In this document: one piece after another, positions 40,930 to 49,490 of the stretch
How positions within the stretch are numbered: position 1 is the stretch's first letter
Layout of the letters: the number at the start of each line of letters is the position of its first letter
Source: Scatosoma sp045614565
Lineage (GTDB): Bacteria > Bacillota > Clostridia > Christensenellales > Borkfalkiaceae
Length of the DNA: 54,642 nt
Reading direction: 5' to 3'
Assembly (NCBI GenBank): GCA_045614565.1
Contig: JAZLDG010000037.1
Coordinates: 1 to 54,642, forward strand
The notes under the pieces: generated by a model
Told to the model about the DNA's origin: nothing
Seen by the model: only the letters and a program-made list of their open reading frames with translations
Database searches by the model: none
Translations under genes and position numbers: made by a program

Positions 40930-41796
40930 ATGCAATTAACCAAAGACCAAAGAGCGGAAATTTTAATTCAAGCCCTTCCGTACATTCAAAAATACACCGA
41001 TAAAATTATCGTCGTGAAATACGGCGGAAACGCGATGACGAGCGACGATTTGAAAGAAGCGGTAATGGGCGATATCGTTTTGCTTTCCTTGATCGGGATT
41101 AAAGTCGTGCTTGTGCACGGGGGCGGTCCTGAAATTACAGAAATGCTCAATAAAGTCGGCAAAAAATCGGAATTTGTCGGCGGACTTCGCGTGACCGATC
41201 AAGAAACGGTGGATATGGTACAAATGGTTTTGGCTGGTAAGGTCAATAAAAATCTCGTCAATCTTTTACAAAGCAAGGGCGGTAAAGCGATCGGGCTTTG
41301 CGGGATTGACGGGGGAATGATCAAAGCCAAAAAAGCGGACGAGCGTTTGGGATTCGTCGGTGAAATTACCGAAGTCAACGTAAATCCCATTTTGGACGTT
41401 TTAGATAAAGGCTATATTCCCGTCGTTTCCACGGTTGGCTGCGACGACGAAAACAACGTTTACAACATCAATGCGGACACCGTTGCGGCGCGGCTTGCAG
41501 GCGAGCTCAAAGCCGAAAGCTTGATTTCGATGACGGACATCGTCGGACTTTTGCGGGATAAAGACGATCCCACGACGCTGATCCCCAAGGTTTACGTGTC
41601 CGACGCGCCCAAGCTTATGCGGGACGGTATTATCAGCGGCGGTATGATCCCCAAGGTAAACTGCTGTATTGAAGCAATCCGCCGCGGTGTGCATAAAGTG
41701 TTTATTATCGACGGTCGTATTCCCCATTCCATACTCATTGAAACGCTTACCGACGAAGGCATCGGTACGATGTTCGTATCGGGCAATCATATCTAA
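40930..41796 (+). CDS. argB: Acetylglutamate kinase
   Basis: 288 aa amino-acid kinase. Phosphorylates N-acetylglutamate, usually the arginine-feedback-controlled step. VVKYGGNAM binds ATP, VLVHGGGPEITEML binds substrate, and NINADTVAARLAGEL and GGMIPKV follow. A helix-rich N-terminal extension (MQLTKDQRAEILIQALPYIQKY) is typical of the arginine-sensitive hexameric form. ATG 40930 follows AAGGAA; the long open frame upstream runs through the repeat and is not part of the gene. Confidence 0.97.
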   Translation: MQLTKDQRAEILIQALPYIQKYTDKIIVVKYGGNAMTSDDLKEAVMGDIVLLSLIGIKVVLVHGGGPEITEMLNKVGKKSEFVGGLRVTDQETVDMVQMVLAGKVNKNLVNLLQSKGGKAIGLCGIDGGMIKAKKADERLGFVGEITEVNVNPILDVLDKGYIPVVSTVGCDDENNVYNINADTVAARLAGELKAESLISMTDIVGLLRDKDDPTTLIPKVYVSDAPKLMRDGIISGGMIPKVNCCIEAIRRGVHKVFIIDGRIPHSILIETLTDEGIGTMFVSGNHI

Positions 41797-41810
41797 AAAG
41801 AAGGCATATT

Positions 41811-42974
41811 ATGACGGTTAAAGAAATAGACAAAACGTACGTTGCCAACACGTACGCGCGCTTTGATTTACAGCTTGTAAACGGCAAAGGCTCGCTCGTA
41901 TACGACGAGCAAGGCAAGGAATATATCGACCTTGGCACGGGTATCGCCGTCAATTCGTTCGGAGTTGCGGACGAAGAATGGATACAAGCCGTAATCAAAC
42001 AGCTCGGGAATTTACAGCACAGTTCCAACCTTTATTACAGCGAGCCGTGCGCGGTACTTGCGCAAAAGCTTTGCACGCGTACGGGTATGAAAAAGGTGTT
42101 CTTTTCCAACTCGGGCGCGGAAGCCAACGAATGTGCGATCAAAGCCGCGAGAAAGCACGGGGAGATAAAAAAAGGTAAGGACTATTACACGATCGTTACC
42201 TTGAAAAACAGTTTCCACGGCAGAACGATTACTACGCTTTCGGCGACGGGACAGGACGTATTTCACGCGCATTTTACGCCGATGACGGACGGGTTCGTAC
42301 ACGCCGCGGTGAACGATTTTGACGAGATACAAACGCTTGTCAAAACGCATAAATGCTGCGCCGTGATGTTGGAGCTCGTACAAGGCGAAGGTGGGGTTAC
42401 TGCGCTTGACAAGGCGTATGTAAAACAGGTTGCAAAGCTTGCCAAGGAGCAGGATTTGCTTTTGATCGTAGACGAAGTGCAAACGGGTAACGGGCGTACG
42501 GGTACGCTGTACGCGTTTGAACAGTACGAAATTACGCCCGATATCGTAACGACGGCAAAGGGCCTTGGCGGCGGTTTGCCGATCGGCGCGACGATGCTTG
42601 GCGAGCGTGCGGCGGAATTGTTCACGCCGGGGTTAAACGGCTCGACGTTCGGAGGAAATCCCGTATGCGCCGCGGGCGCGGTGAGCGTGCTCGACCGCAT
42701 AGACGGCGATCTTTTGCAATCCGTTCGCGAAAAGAGCGTGTATATTTTTGAAAGCCTGCAAAACGCAAAGGGAGTAAAAAGCGTTACGGGGCTTGGGCTT
42801 ATGATCGGCGTGGAATGTGAAAAGGACGCGAGCGAAGTGATTGCAAACTGTATGCGTCGGGGTGTGCTCGTTATCAAAGCAAAAAATAAAGTACGGCTGT
42901 TGCCTGCGCTCAATATCCCGTTTGCGTTACTCAAAAAAGCGATTACGATTTTGAAAGAGGAGATAGAAAAATGA
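41811..42974 (+). CDS. argD: Acetylornithine aminotransferase
   Basis: 387 aa class-III PLP aminotransferase converting acetylglutamate semialdehyde to acetylornithine. FFSNSGAEANECAIKAA is the phosphate-binding segment. LIVDEVQTGNGRTG carries the Asp that contacts the pyridine nitrogen, and TTAKGLGGGLPIGA holds the PLP lysine. It sits 14 nt after argB and overlaps argF by 4 nt (ATGA). Confidence 0.96.
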   Translation: MTVKEIDKTYVANTYARFDLQLVNGKGSLVYDEQGKEYIDLGTGIAVNSFGVADEEWIQAVIKQLGNLQHSSNLYYSEPCAVLAQKLCTRTGMKKVFFSNSGAEANECAIKAARKHGEIKKGKDYYTIVTLKNSFHGRTITTLSATGQDVFHAHFTPMTDGFVHAAVNDFDEIQTLVKTHKCCAVMLELVQGEGGVTALDKAYVKQVAKLAKEQDLLLIVDEVQTGNGRTGTLYAFEQYEITPDIVTTAKGLGGGLPIGATMLGERAAELFTPGLNGSTFGGNPVCAAGAVSVLDRIDGDLLQSVREKSVYIFESLQNAKGVKSVTGLGLMIGVECEKDASEVIANCMRRGVLVIKAKNKVRLLPALNIPFALLKKAITILKEEIEK

Positions 42975-43882
42975 AACATTTATTAAAGCTGATGGACTTG
43001 TCCAAAAAGGAGATCAACGAGATCTTAAATCTTGCCGATCAGTTGAAATTTGAGAAAAAGAACGGTATCGAGCACCACCTGCTCAAAGGCAAAACCTTGG
43101 GTATGATTTTCTCCAAGGCTTCCACGCGTACCCGCGTTTCCTTTGAAGTGGGTATGTACGATTTGGGCGGTAGCGCGTTGTTTTTAAGCTCCCGCGATTT
43201 ACAAATCGGGCGCGGCGAACCCGTGCAGGATACGGCGCGCGTACTTTCCCGCTTTTTGGACGGGATTATGATTAGAACCTTTGATCAAAGCGAAGTGGAA
43301 GATTTGGCAAAATACGGGGCTATTCCCGTTATCAACGGCTTAACCGATTATTGCCACCCCTGCCAAGTCCTTGCCGATCTTATGACTATTCGCGAGTATA
43401 AGGGCGGTTTTGCAGGGAATAAGCTTTGCTATATCGGCGACGGGAACAATATGACGAACTCGTTAATCGTCGGTGGGATCAAGATGGGAATGGAAGTATC
43501 CGTAGCTTGTCCAAAGGGTTACGAGCCGGATAAAGAGCTTATGGACTGGGCGAGCAAAAACGGTAAATTTACTTGCACCGACGACGTTTTGGAAGCGGCG
43601 AAAGGCGCGGACGTTTTATATACCGATGTTTGGGCTTCTATGGGCCAAGAAGGGGAAGCGGAAGCGCGTAAAAAGATCTTTAAGGGCTATCAAATTAACG
43701 CCGAAGTTATGGGCGTAGCCAACGAAAAAGCGATGGTTTTACATTGCTTGCCCGCGCACCGTGAAGAAGAAATTACCGCGGAAGTTTTTGAAGCGCACGC
43801 AAACGAGATTTTTGACGAAGCGGAAAACAGATTGCACGCCCAAAAAGCGGTCCTTGTAAAATGTATGGGAGAAAATAAATGA
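42971..43882 (+). CDS. argF: Ornithine carbamoyltransferase
   Basis: 303 aa. Makes citrulline from ornithine and carbamoyl phosphate. FSKASTRTRVSFEVGM carries the carbamoyl-phosphate site (STRTR), then HPCQVLADLMT, the ornithine loop DVWASMGQE, and HCLPAHREEEIT with the active-site cysteine. It is the seventh arginine gene; carAB is not in the window. It overlaps its neighbours by 4 nt on each side. Confidence 0.97.
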   Translation: MKHLLKLMDLSKKEINEILNLADQLKFEKKNGIEHHLLKGKTLGMIFSKASTRTRVSFEVGMYDLGGSALFLSSRDLQIGRGEPVQDTARVLSRFLDGIMIRTFDQSEVEDLAKYGAIPVINGLTDYCHPCQVLADLMTIREYKGGFAGNKLCYIGDGNNMTNSLIVGGIKMGMEVSVACPKGYEPDKELMDWASKNGKFTCTDDVLEAAKGADVLYTDVWASMGQEGEAEARKKIFKGYQINAEVMGVANEKAMVLHCLPAHREEEITAEVFEAHANEIFDEAENRLHAQKAVLVKCMGENK

Positions 43883-44727
43883 GATATACGATTAAAAACG
43901 AAAAAGTAAGCGTTACGCTGGAAAGCGTAGGCGCCGAAATTATCAGCGTAGTTATGGACGGCAAGGAACGGGTTTGGCAAAACGAAACGGGCGAATGGGC
44001 AGGGCACGGACCGATGCTTTTTCCCGTTTGCGGACATTGCGGGGTGACGGTCAACGGCGTTTCCTATCCCATTTCCGCTCACGGCTTTTCCCGTAAAATC
44101 GATTTTACGCTTGAAAACAGCGGTACGGATTTCGTAACTTTTACGCTGAAAGCGAATGAAGAAACGAAAAAACAATACCCGTTCGATTTCGTGTTCCGCG
44201 TTACGTACGCGTTGAAAGAGAATACGCTTTCCGTTATTTACGACGTGGAAAACCCTGCTTCTACGCCCCTGTATTTTGCGTGTGGCGGTCACGAATCGTA
44301 CGCGCTCGATTACGATTTGGACGCATATGAGCTGGTGTTTGAAAAGGAAGAAAAGCTTGTACATTGCGAGCATAACGAAGCAGGGTATTTGATTGACGAA
44401 TATTGCGATTTCGGCACGCATACGGTGTATCCCTTGCCCTTGGAGCGTTTAACGAAAAGCGCGACGGTCATTTTCAAAAACGTGGCTTCGCGTAAGGTAC
44501 GCTTGCAGGAAAAGAACGGCAAACCCCTTTGCGAATTGACCTTTGAAGGCTTTGAAAACCTGCTTTTGTGGCGGGCTATGCGCGCGAAATATATTTGTAT
44601 CGAGCCTTGGACGAATTTACCTGATATTGCGGATAAACCCGACGTGGAGTTTTCTCAAAAAGCGGGCGTTATTAAAGTTGAACCGAAAGACACGAAAAAG
44701 CTCGTGCGTACGATCACCTATTTATAA
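43879..44727 (+). CDS. Aldose 1-epimerase family protein (LacX-like)
   Basis: 282 aa galactose-mutarotase-like beta-sandwich. It starts IKNEKVSVTLESVGAEIISV. It includes GPMLFPVCGHC and HGFSRKIDFTL and a C-terminal LLLWRAMRAKYICIEPW. The family interconverts sugar anomers; why it sits in the arginine operon is unclear. It overlaps argF by 4 nt, so it is in the same transcript. Confidence 0.85.
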   Translation: MRYTIKNEKVSVTLESVGAEIISVVMDGKERVWQNETGEWAGHGPMLFPVCGHCGVTVNGVSYPISAHGFSRKIDFTLENSGTDFVTFTLKANEETKKQYPFDFVFRVTYALKENTLSVIYDVENPASTPLYFACGGHESYALDYDLDAYELVFEKEEKLVHCEHNEAGYLIDEYCDFGTHTVYPLPLERLTKSATVIFKNVASRKVRLQEKNGKPLCELTFEGFENLLLWRAMRAKYICIEPWTNLPDIADKPDVEFSQKAGVIKVEPKDTKKLVRTITYL

Positions 44728-44939
44728 TGGAAGTCAAGCTTGGAAAATACCGCCATTTTAAGGGCGGGGAATACGAAGTACTTGCGATTGCCAAGGATTC
44801 GGAAACGTTGCAAGAGCTCGTCGTATATAAGGCTTTATACGGTGACGGCGCGGTGTGGGTACGGCCGAAAGCTATGTTTTTGGAAACTGTGGAACGGGAC
44901 GGAAAAACCGTACCGAGATTTATCTATATACCTTTATAG
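44727..44939 (+). CDS. DUF1653 domain protein
   Basis: 70 aa, a single DUF1653 domain: KLGKYRHFKGGEYEVLAIAK, then LVVYKALYGDGAVWVRPKAMF. The function of the family is unknown. Its ATG shares one base with the TAA of the preceding gene (TAATG), so the two are coupled. Confidence 0.85.
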   Translation: MEVKLGKYRHFKGGEYEVLAIAKDSETLQELVVYKALYGDGAVWVRPKAMFLETVERDGKTVPRFIYIPL

Positions 44940-44975
44940 TATACGATGTTGGAACGAGAAATAAGGAGATATGCA

Positions 44976-45431
44976 ATGAAAAAGGCAACGAAAGCAGTTT
45001 TGAGTTTTATTTTCGCGCTTTGTACGGTAGGCTTGGCGGTGGCTTGCGCTTCTGCACCCGACGATATCTACGAAGCCAAGCAATATCTTGATTCGTACGG
45101 TTATGAATTTGATGTTCTTAACTTTTCTATTGATAGTGACGTGTCTAATCAATTTATCGGCGATTACGAGCAGTTGTCGGGGAATAGATATTATACGCAC
45201 GACGAATTTTACGCCTATCTTTTCACGGAATCGGCAGACGCCCGCATTTTTTATCAAGACTTAAAAGAAGATATGGAAACGGAAAGCGGTAAATTTGGAT
45301 TTAACGGAAGGTTTTGGGGCTTTGACGTCAAGAAAAAGGGAAAATGGGTCGTCGTGGGTACGAGTGACGCAGTAGAAGAATTTTTCTCGTCGGAATCGTC
45401 CTGTGATTTAGGTAGTTTAGGTTGTTTATAA
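44976..45431 (+). CDS. Small lipoprotein, paralogue A
   Basis: 151 aa. A lipoprotein signal peptide (basic start, hydrophobic stretch, LAVAC lipobox) is followed by an acidic mature domain with EAKQYLDSYGYEFDVL and a late KKKGKWVVVGTSDAVEEF segment. It resembles the next gene in layout and at matching motifs. I do not recognise a function. ATG 44976 follows AAGGAG; it begins 36 nt after the DUF1653 gene. Confidence 0.75.
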   Translation: MKKATKAVLSFIFALCTVGLAVACASAPDDIYEAKQYLDSYGYEFDVLNFSIDSDVSNQFIGDYEQLSGNRYYTHDEFYAYLFTESADARIFYQDLKEDMETESGKFGFNGRFWGFDVKKKGKWVVVGTSDAVEEFFSSESSCDLGSLGCL

Positions 45432-45444
45432 GGTGGTAAAGAAA

Positions 45445-45861
45445 ATGAAAAAGTTTTTAGCAGTATTGTCTTTGATTTGTATGATCTTGATGAGCGTGGC
45501 GTGCGATTCGTCGCTAGGATATGTAGACGAAGTGGTAACCAAGCTGGAAGTATGCGGATACCAAGTGGATTATGATTTTAACGATTACGGTAATATGCTG
45601 ATCGGCTCGTCCGTGGAAGACAAGCTTCTCGACGATTATCAGGGCTTGATCGCGCATAGAACGTCTACGAGTGATACCGTTTACGCCATTTATTTTTACG
45701 AAATAAAGGACGCGAGAACGTATTACGACGATATGAAAGAGAGTATGTACGATTACGACTTTTTATTTTCAGATTTGAAAATAAAAAAGAAAGGGCGTTG
45801 GGTTATGATCGGCACGGAAGCCGCGCTCGACGATATTTTAAGGAACGAATCTTGTATGTAA
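45445..45861 (+). CDS. Small lipoprotein, paralogue B
   Basis: 138 aa, tandem paralogue of the preceding gene. The shared features are the lipobox (LMSVAC here), a leading VxxYGY/VCGYQ-type helix-strand, IKDARTYYDDMKESM (A: SADARIFYQDLKEDM) and IKKKGRWVMIGTEAALDDI (A: VKKKGKWVVVGTSDAVEEF). Function unknown. AGGTGG is 8 nt before ATG 45445; an in-frame GTG at 45433 is less likely. Only 13 nt separate the two genes. Confidence 0.75.
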   Translation: MKKFLAVLSLICMILMSVACDSSLGYVDEVVTKLEVCGYQVDYDFNDYGNMLIGSSVEDKLLDDYQGLIAHRTSTSDTVYAIYFYEIKDARTYYDDMKESMYDYDFLFSDLKIKKKGRWVMIGTEAALDDILRNESCM

Positions 45862-45871
45862 AAATGCAAAA

Positions 45872-45910
45872 AAACCCGCGGTTGCAAAATTGTAACCGCG
45901 GGGTTTAGTT
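45872..45910. terminator. Terminator between lipoprotein B and the transporter gene
   Basis: AAACCCGCGGTT pairs with AACCGCGGGGTTT (one bulged G) around a 10-nt loop, with A and T tracts on both sides; it probably ends both convergent transcripts. Confidence 0.85.
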
Positions 45911-45919
45911 TTTATCAAA

Positions 45920-47074
45920 TTATAAAAAAATTAAAAATTCTGCAAGCGTTAAAATAATTAAAAACCCAAAATTGAACAGCGAAAATTGCAAGATATATTT
46001 TCCCGTTTGTCCTTCCGTTTTAGACGTGTATTCGCGGAAGGTGATTAGGCTCGCCAAAGAAGAAATAAGCGTACCCACGCCCCCGATATTTACGCCCACG
46101 AGAATTTGCGTCCAGTCGCCTGTAAATTGCGAAAGCAAAATTGCCGACGGAACGTTACTGATGATTTGGCAGGACAGTACCGAAACGAGCAGCGGTTGGC
46201 TTTGCATTAAAGAGCCGAATATTTCTTGCACGAGCGGTATTCTCGCCATATTCCCCGCGAAAATAAAAAACGCTACGAAAGTGAAAAGCAGTCCGTAATC
46301 GACTTTTTTGAGCGCGTCACGGTCTAAAAATGCGAGCGCAATCACGATAACGAGTAGTCCGATAAGATAGGGGATTACGCGGAATACGATGACGATAGAG
46401 AGCGCGAACAGCAATAAATAGACGACCGTTCGCCATTTGGGAAGTTCAATCCGCTCGTCGGGGATCGTCAGTTCTTCTTTTTTTACGAATAGACAACACA
46501 GCGTAATGAGCGCAACCGAAATGCAAAACGGGGGCAGCATCGTCAAAACGAACTCGCCCGTGGGAATGGAAAATTTGGTGTAAAGATACAGGTTTTGCGG
46601 ATTCCCGAACGGCGTGAGCATACCGCCGAGATTTGCGGCGATATTTTGCATAATAAAGGTGAACGCCATATATTTTTGCTTTCCGCAAGAAGAAAGCACG
46701 AAATACCCAAGCGGCAAAAAGGTCAAAAGCGCCATATCGTTGGCAATGAGCATTGATCCGATAAAGGTTATGTACACGAGCGCGAGTATGCTTGCACGGG
46801 TATTTTTGAAAAGCTGTACGATCTTTTTTGCAAGTGCGGTAAAGAAGCGGATATTACGAAGTGCACAAACGACCGCAAGCACGCAAAAAAGACAGGTCAA
46901 GGTCTTAAAATCGAAATATTCCAAATACTGCGCGTCGGGCGGAACGATAAAGCAGGTAATCAAAGCGGCTACGCTTGCAATGCACAAAACGGCGTTCTTT
47001 TTCAAGACGCCGAAGATTTTTTTCATAGGAATATGATGACGGTGAAACCCGTGTTTTTTAACTGTTTGGTTCAT
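45920..47074 (-). CDS. SLC13/ArsB-type membrane transporter
   Basis: 384 aa with about ten membrane segments. The FIGSMLIANDMALLTFLPL and IMQNIAANLGGMLTPFGNPQNLYLY region is the signature hairpin of the ion-transporter superfamily (CitM/ArsB/SLC13). The substrate (a dicarboxylate, arsenite or Na+) cannot be told. A shorter start at MKKIFGV is possible. The gene begins 7 nt after the iron-sulfur protein gene without a clear ribosome site, so translation is probably coupled. Confidence 0.8.
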   Translation of the reverse strand: MNQTVKKHGFHRHHIPMKKIFGVLKKNAVLCIASVAALITCFIVPPDAQYLEYFDFKTLTCLFCVLAVVCALRNIRFFTALAKKIVQLFKNTRASILALVYITFIGSMLIANDMALLTFLPLGYFVLSSCGKQKYMAFTFIMQNIAANLGGMLTPFGNPQNLYLYTKFSIPTGEFVLTMLPPFCISVALITLCCLFVKKEELTIPDERIELPKWRTVVYLLLFALSIVIVFRVIPYLIGLLVIVIALAFLDRDALKKVDYGLLFTFVAFFIFAGNMARIPLVQEIFGSLMQSQPLLVSVLSCQIISNVPSAILLSQFTGDWTQILVGVNIGGVGTLISSLASLITFREYTSKTEGQTGKYILQFSLFNFGFLIILTLAEFLIFL

Positions 47075-47081
47075 AATTTTA

Positions 47082-47768
47082 TTATCTTGATATTTGATTT
47101 TTCGGGCAAACCTTAATGCAAACGCCGCAAACGCTCCCCCTGCCGATATCTTGAAAATGCGTTTTCATATACGTAGAGCATTTTTCGGGGTCGATATTCC
47201 GCTCGTGTTTTTCGTTGGGGATTTCCCCGAAAATCGCACCTGCGGGACAAGCGTCTTTGCACCGCGTACAGTCCCCGCAACCGTTTGCTATCACGGGAAG
47301 CTCGCTTTGCACGGGTAAGTCCGTTAAAACGGTCGCAAGACGGATACGGCTCCCGTATTCGGTGGATAAAAACAAACCGCTTTTTCCTACGAAGCCGAGT
47401 CCTGCCAAAACCGCCGCCGTTTTATGCGGAATAACGCCGCGGTAGGGGTTGTTTTTGCCTTGGCTTTGGCTTGCAGCAATCGGGAATGCGGCAAAGCCGA
47501 GCGTTTCGATTTTTCGCGCCAAACGGAGCGCGATAGAGTCCAGCAACGCGTTGGCGGCGCGGTAATGCTGAAAGTAAGCAAACGTCGGTGCGTTTTCAAT
47601 GGTGCTTAAAATAGCGTCAGACAATTTCACGCCGATCGTGACGGCGTGGGTAAGGTTGGGCGCAAGGGGCGTAGGTGGCGATGCGAACGCGCAAAAGCCT
47701 ACGACGTCCGCGCCAAGCTCACGGGCAAAGGTTTTTAATTCGTTTTGTATATTTTGCATAGTTAACAT
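47082..47768 (-). CDS. QueG-like 4Fe-4S protein, short form
   Basis: 228 aa. The N-terminal two thirds resemble the cobalamin-binding part of epoxyqueuosine reductase (KTAAVLAGLGFVGKSGLFLS, RIRLATVLTDLPV). The C-terminal double cluster domain has CGDCTRCKDACPAGAI and CSTYMKT ... CGVCIKVCP. It is shorter than true QueG (over 300 aa), so tRNA queuosine function is not assured. ATG 47768 or ATG 47759 are both possible; neither has an SD, and a stable hairpin ends 4 nt before the first. Confidence 0.7.
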   Translation of the reverse strand: MLTMQNIQNELKTFARELGADVVGFCAFASPPTPLAPNLTHAVTIGVKLSDAILSTIENAPTFAYFQHYRAANALLDSIALRLARKIETLGFAAFPIAASQSQGKNNPYRGVIPHKTAAVLAGLGFVGKSGLFLSTEYGSRIRLATVLTDLPVQSELPVIANGCGDCTRCKDACPAGAIFGEIPNEKHERNIDPEKCSTYMKTHFQDIGRGSVCGVCIKVCPKNQISR

Positions 47769-47772
47769 AATC

Positions 47773-47798
47773 CGAGCCGACGAAATATCGTCGGCTCG
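47773..47798 (-). other. Hairpin between the propeller-like gene and the QueG-like gene
   Basis: An 11-bp perfect stem CGAGCCGACGA/TCGTCGGCTCG. On the minus strand it is followed by GATTATG and not by a T run, so it looks more like a translational-control or processing structure than a terminator. Confidence 0.55.
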
Positions 47799-47806
47799 CC
47801 TTTTGA

Positions 47807-48799
47807 TTATTTGTCGTATTTGTAAGCGTATACGTTAAAGCCTGACGTGAACTTACCGAAAATATATTTATTACAAGCCGATTCGCTCATAACGTAAATT
47901 TTATTATCCAAGAAAACGAGTTCTTCGGACATAGGGGGAGCGGTGATAGTGTCAACCAAACACGCGCTGTCTAAATAGAAGCGTTGAATACCCTTAAATT
48001 CAAAATCCTTGCCTACGAAATCGTACGCTTCGCCGACAAGTCCCGTCGGGTCGTACACGAAAAGCTGGGATGCGGAAAGCCCGTAAGAAGTCGAAATCAC
48101 GATTTTGCCTTCGTCGGTAAAGCACATACCCTGTACGCATCTTCTCGTGGAAATGACGGCGCGGGGGGTAGGGTCAACGCAAAAATCTTTGGTATCGTCT
48201 AATTTGAAAACGGTGATAATGGACGTGTTTTCGTCGCCGGCAGGCGTGGTTACGCGTTCGTGATCGGGCGTTTCGTAGTCGTTTTCAATGAAGAACGAGC
48301 CTGCGAAAACGTAACCGTTTTGAATATAACAATGCGCGGGATCGTTATAGGTGCGTATCGTACCGAGAAGCTTCGTTTCTGTCGTTTCCTTGTTCAAAAG
48401 ATCCGCGTACGAGAACACGTCTAACCCTTTTGAGCCCGTTATGTACGCGTATTGACCGTAATGCACGATACCGCCCGTATGTCCCGTATACGCGCTTCCG
48501 TCCGCTTTTTTCAAAGCCGTGAAATAAGCGTTTCCGTTTTCGTCGATTACGTATACGCGGGAAGCCGTGTTATCGGACATATATCCCGTCGTTAAAAAAA
48601 GCTTTTCTTTTTCGTCGTAATCGTAGCCCTGCGGTACGTAATTTTCCGTTACCCCAGGGGTAGCGTACGCGATTTCCGAATTCGTATAAAAGGAAGCGAA
48701 CGCAATCCCGTCCACCGCTTTTACGAGTAACAGTAACGCGGCAATGACTGCCAGCACGATAATGCCTACTTTTAAGGCGATTTTTCCTGCTTTTTGCAT
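47807..48799 (-). CDS. Membrane-anchored propeller-like protein
   Basis: 330 aa. A signal anchor covers residues about 8-30 (ALKVGIIVLAVIAALLLLV), followed by an extracellular domain. That domain contains repeated YVIDENGNAYF, GGIVHYGQYAYITGS, GYVFAGSFF and VFLDNKIYVMSES segments, suggesting a beta-propeller. I do not recognise a family. ATG 48799 is placed by GGAG 6 nt upstream; an in-frame TTG at 48811 is worse. Confidence 0.65.
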   Translation of the reverse strand: MQKAGKIALKVGIIVLAVIAALLLLVKAVDGIAFASFYTNSEIAYATPGVTENYVPQGYDYDEKEKLFLTTGYMSDNTASRVYVIDENGNAYFTALKKADGSAYTGHTGGIVHYGQYAYITGSKGLDVFSYADLLNKETTETKLLGTIRTYNDPAHCYIQNGYVFAGSFFIENDYETPDHERVTTPAGDENTSIITVFKLDDTKDFCVDPTPRAVISTRRCVQGMCFTDEGKIVISTSYGLSASQLFVYDPTGLVGEAYDFVGKDFEFKGIQRFYLDSACLVDTITAPPMSEELVFLDNKIYVMSESACNKYIFGKFTSGFNVYAYKYDK

Positions 48800-48844
48800 A
48801 AATATCTCCAAAACCGTTTATTTTCTATTTTTGATAGCGTTATT

Positions 48845-48873
48845 ATTGTATCATTTTTTTTATGCCGTGTCAA
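48845..48873 (-). promoter_or_regulatory. Promoter of the propeller-like gene
   Basis: On the minus strand TTGACA (48873-48868), 17-nt spacer, TACAAT (48850-48845). Confidence 0.75.
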
Positions 48874-48902
48874 GTTAATTACAGCGTATTATCAATACGA
48901 CG

Positions 48903-49139
48903 TTACCAGTCGTACGCCGTAACTTTGTATCTGTTTTTCGGCTGAATATTTGCTTCGCTTGCTTTTGCGGGACAATATTTTGTAACGAGTGCAAGCAATT
49001 CTTCGCCCGTGAGCGTGGCTTGATAGGTGATCGCGTCAAGCGCAACGCCGATGTTCATGATTTCGCAAATTAAGGATACGTCCCGACCCAAATCTACGTT
49101 GACGTCGTCGTCCAAACCTTTCGCCGTGGTATACCGCAT
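48903..49139 (-). CDS. Hypothetical protein, 78 aa
   Basis: Small soluble protein with a patch of Asp (GLDDDVNVDLG) at the N-terminus and a C-terminal NRYKVTAYDW. Not recognised. ATG 49139 is placed by AAGGAGA; the longer reading would run into the tRNA gene. It lies between a tRNA terminator and the next promoter region. Confidence 0.6.
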   Translation of the reverse strand: MRYTTAKGLDDDVNVDLGRDVSLICEIMNIGVALDAITYQATLTGEELLALVTKYCPAKASEANIQPKNRYKVTAYDW

Positions 49140-49159
49140 ATCTGTTCTCCTTATTTTTA

Positions 49160-49190
49160 GAAATAAAACAGGACGAATCGTCCTGTTCTC
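49160..49190 (-). terminator. Terminator of tRNA-Ser
   Basis: ACAGGACGA/TCGTCCTGT inverted repeat followed on the minus strand by TTTTATTT, directly after the tRNA 3' end. Confidence 0.75.
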
Positions 49191-49192
49191 TT

Positions 49193-49281
49193 TGGCGGAG
49201 CGTGAGGGATTCGAACCCCCGTGGGCTTTCACCCAAACGGTTTTCAAGACCGCCTCGTTGTGACCGCTTCGATAACGCTCC
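49193..49281 (-). tRNA. tRNA-Ser(TGA)
   Basis: Acceptor arm GGAGCGT/ACGCTCC, a class II variable arm (GGGTGAAAGCCC), T arm GGGGTTCGAATCCC, and anticodon loop CTTGAAA giving anticodon TGA for UCA codons. The 3' CCA is encoded in DNA. A perfect promoter lies upstream and a terminator downstream. Confidence 0.93.
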
Positions 49282-49323
49282 GTAAATAATCAAATTGTAA
49301 AAATGATTTTCGCTACTTTCTCT

Positions 49324-49352
49324 ATTATAAACCAAGAGAAAAAAAATGTCAA
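49324..49352 (-). promoter_or_regulatory. Promoter of tRNA-Ser
   Basis: On the minus strand TTGACA (49352-49347), 17-nt spacer, TATAAT (49329-49324); perfect hexamers. Confidence 0.85.
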
Positions 49353-49373
49353 TGGATTTTTCACCGAAATTGA

Positions 49374-49402
49374 AAAACTCTCCCGAAAAGGGGAGAGTTT
49401 TG
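49374..49402 (-). terminator. Terminator following the Arc gene and remnant
   Basis: AAAACTCTCCC/GGGAGAGTTTT stem; on the minus strand followed by T-rich sequence. It comes 2 nt after the TAA of the gene remnant. Confidence 0.8.
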
Positions 49403-49404
49403 CG

Positions 49405-49477
49405 TTAATATTTTTCGGATAAGTATTCGTAATAAATATCCATTATGCGCCATTGCACCGATAACGAGAACTTTCAT
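49405..49477 (-). pseudogene. Tiny gene remnant: both ends kept, middle lost
   Basis: On the minus strand, ATG at 49477 begins MKVLVIGAMA, a typical Rossmann-type N-terminus, with AAGGT upstream. A second frame ends MDIYYEYLSEKY and TAA at 49405, just before an intrinsic terminator. Only 73 nt separate ATG and TAA and the frames do not match, so the inside of a gene appears deleted. The parent family is unknown. The evidence is modest since the pieces are short. Confidence 0.35.
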
Positions 49478-49490
49478 AAAGTTATCTACC

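Noticed and set aside
49140..49247. N-terminal extension of the 78-aa protein at 48903-49139
   Set aside because: The extra residues translate the tRNA-Ser gene and its terminator; the ATG at 49139 has a proper SD.
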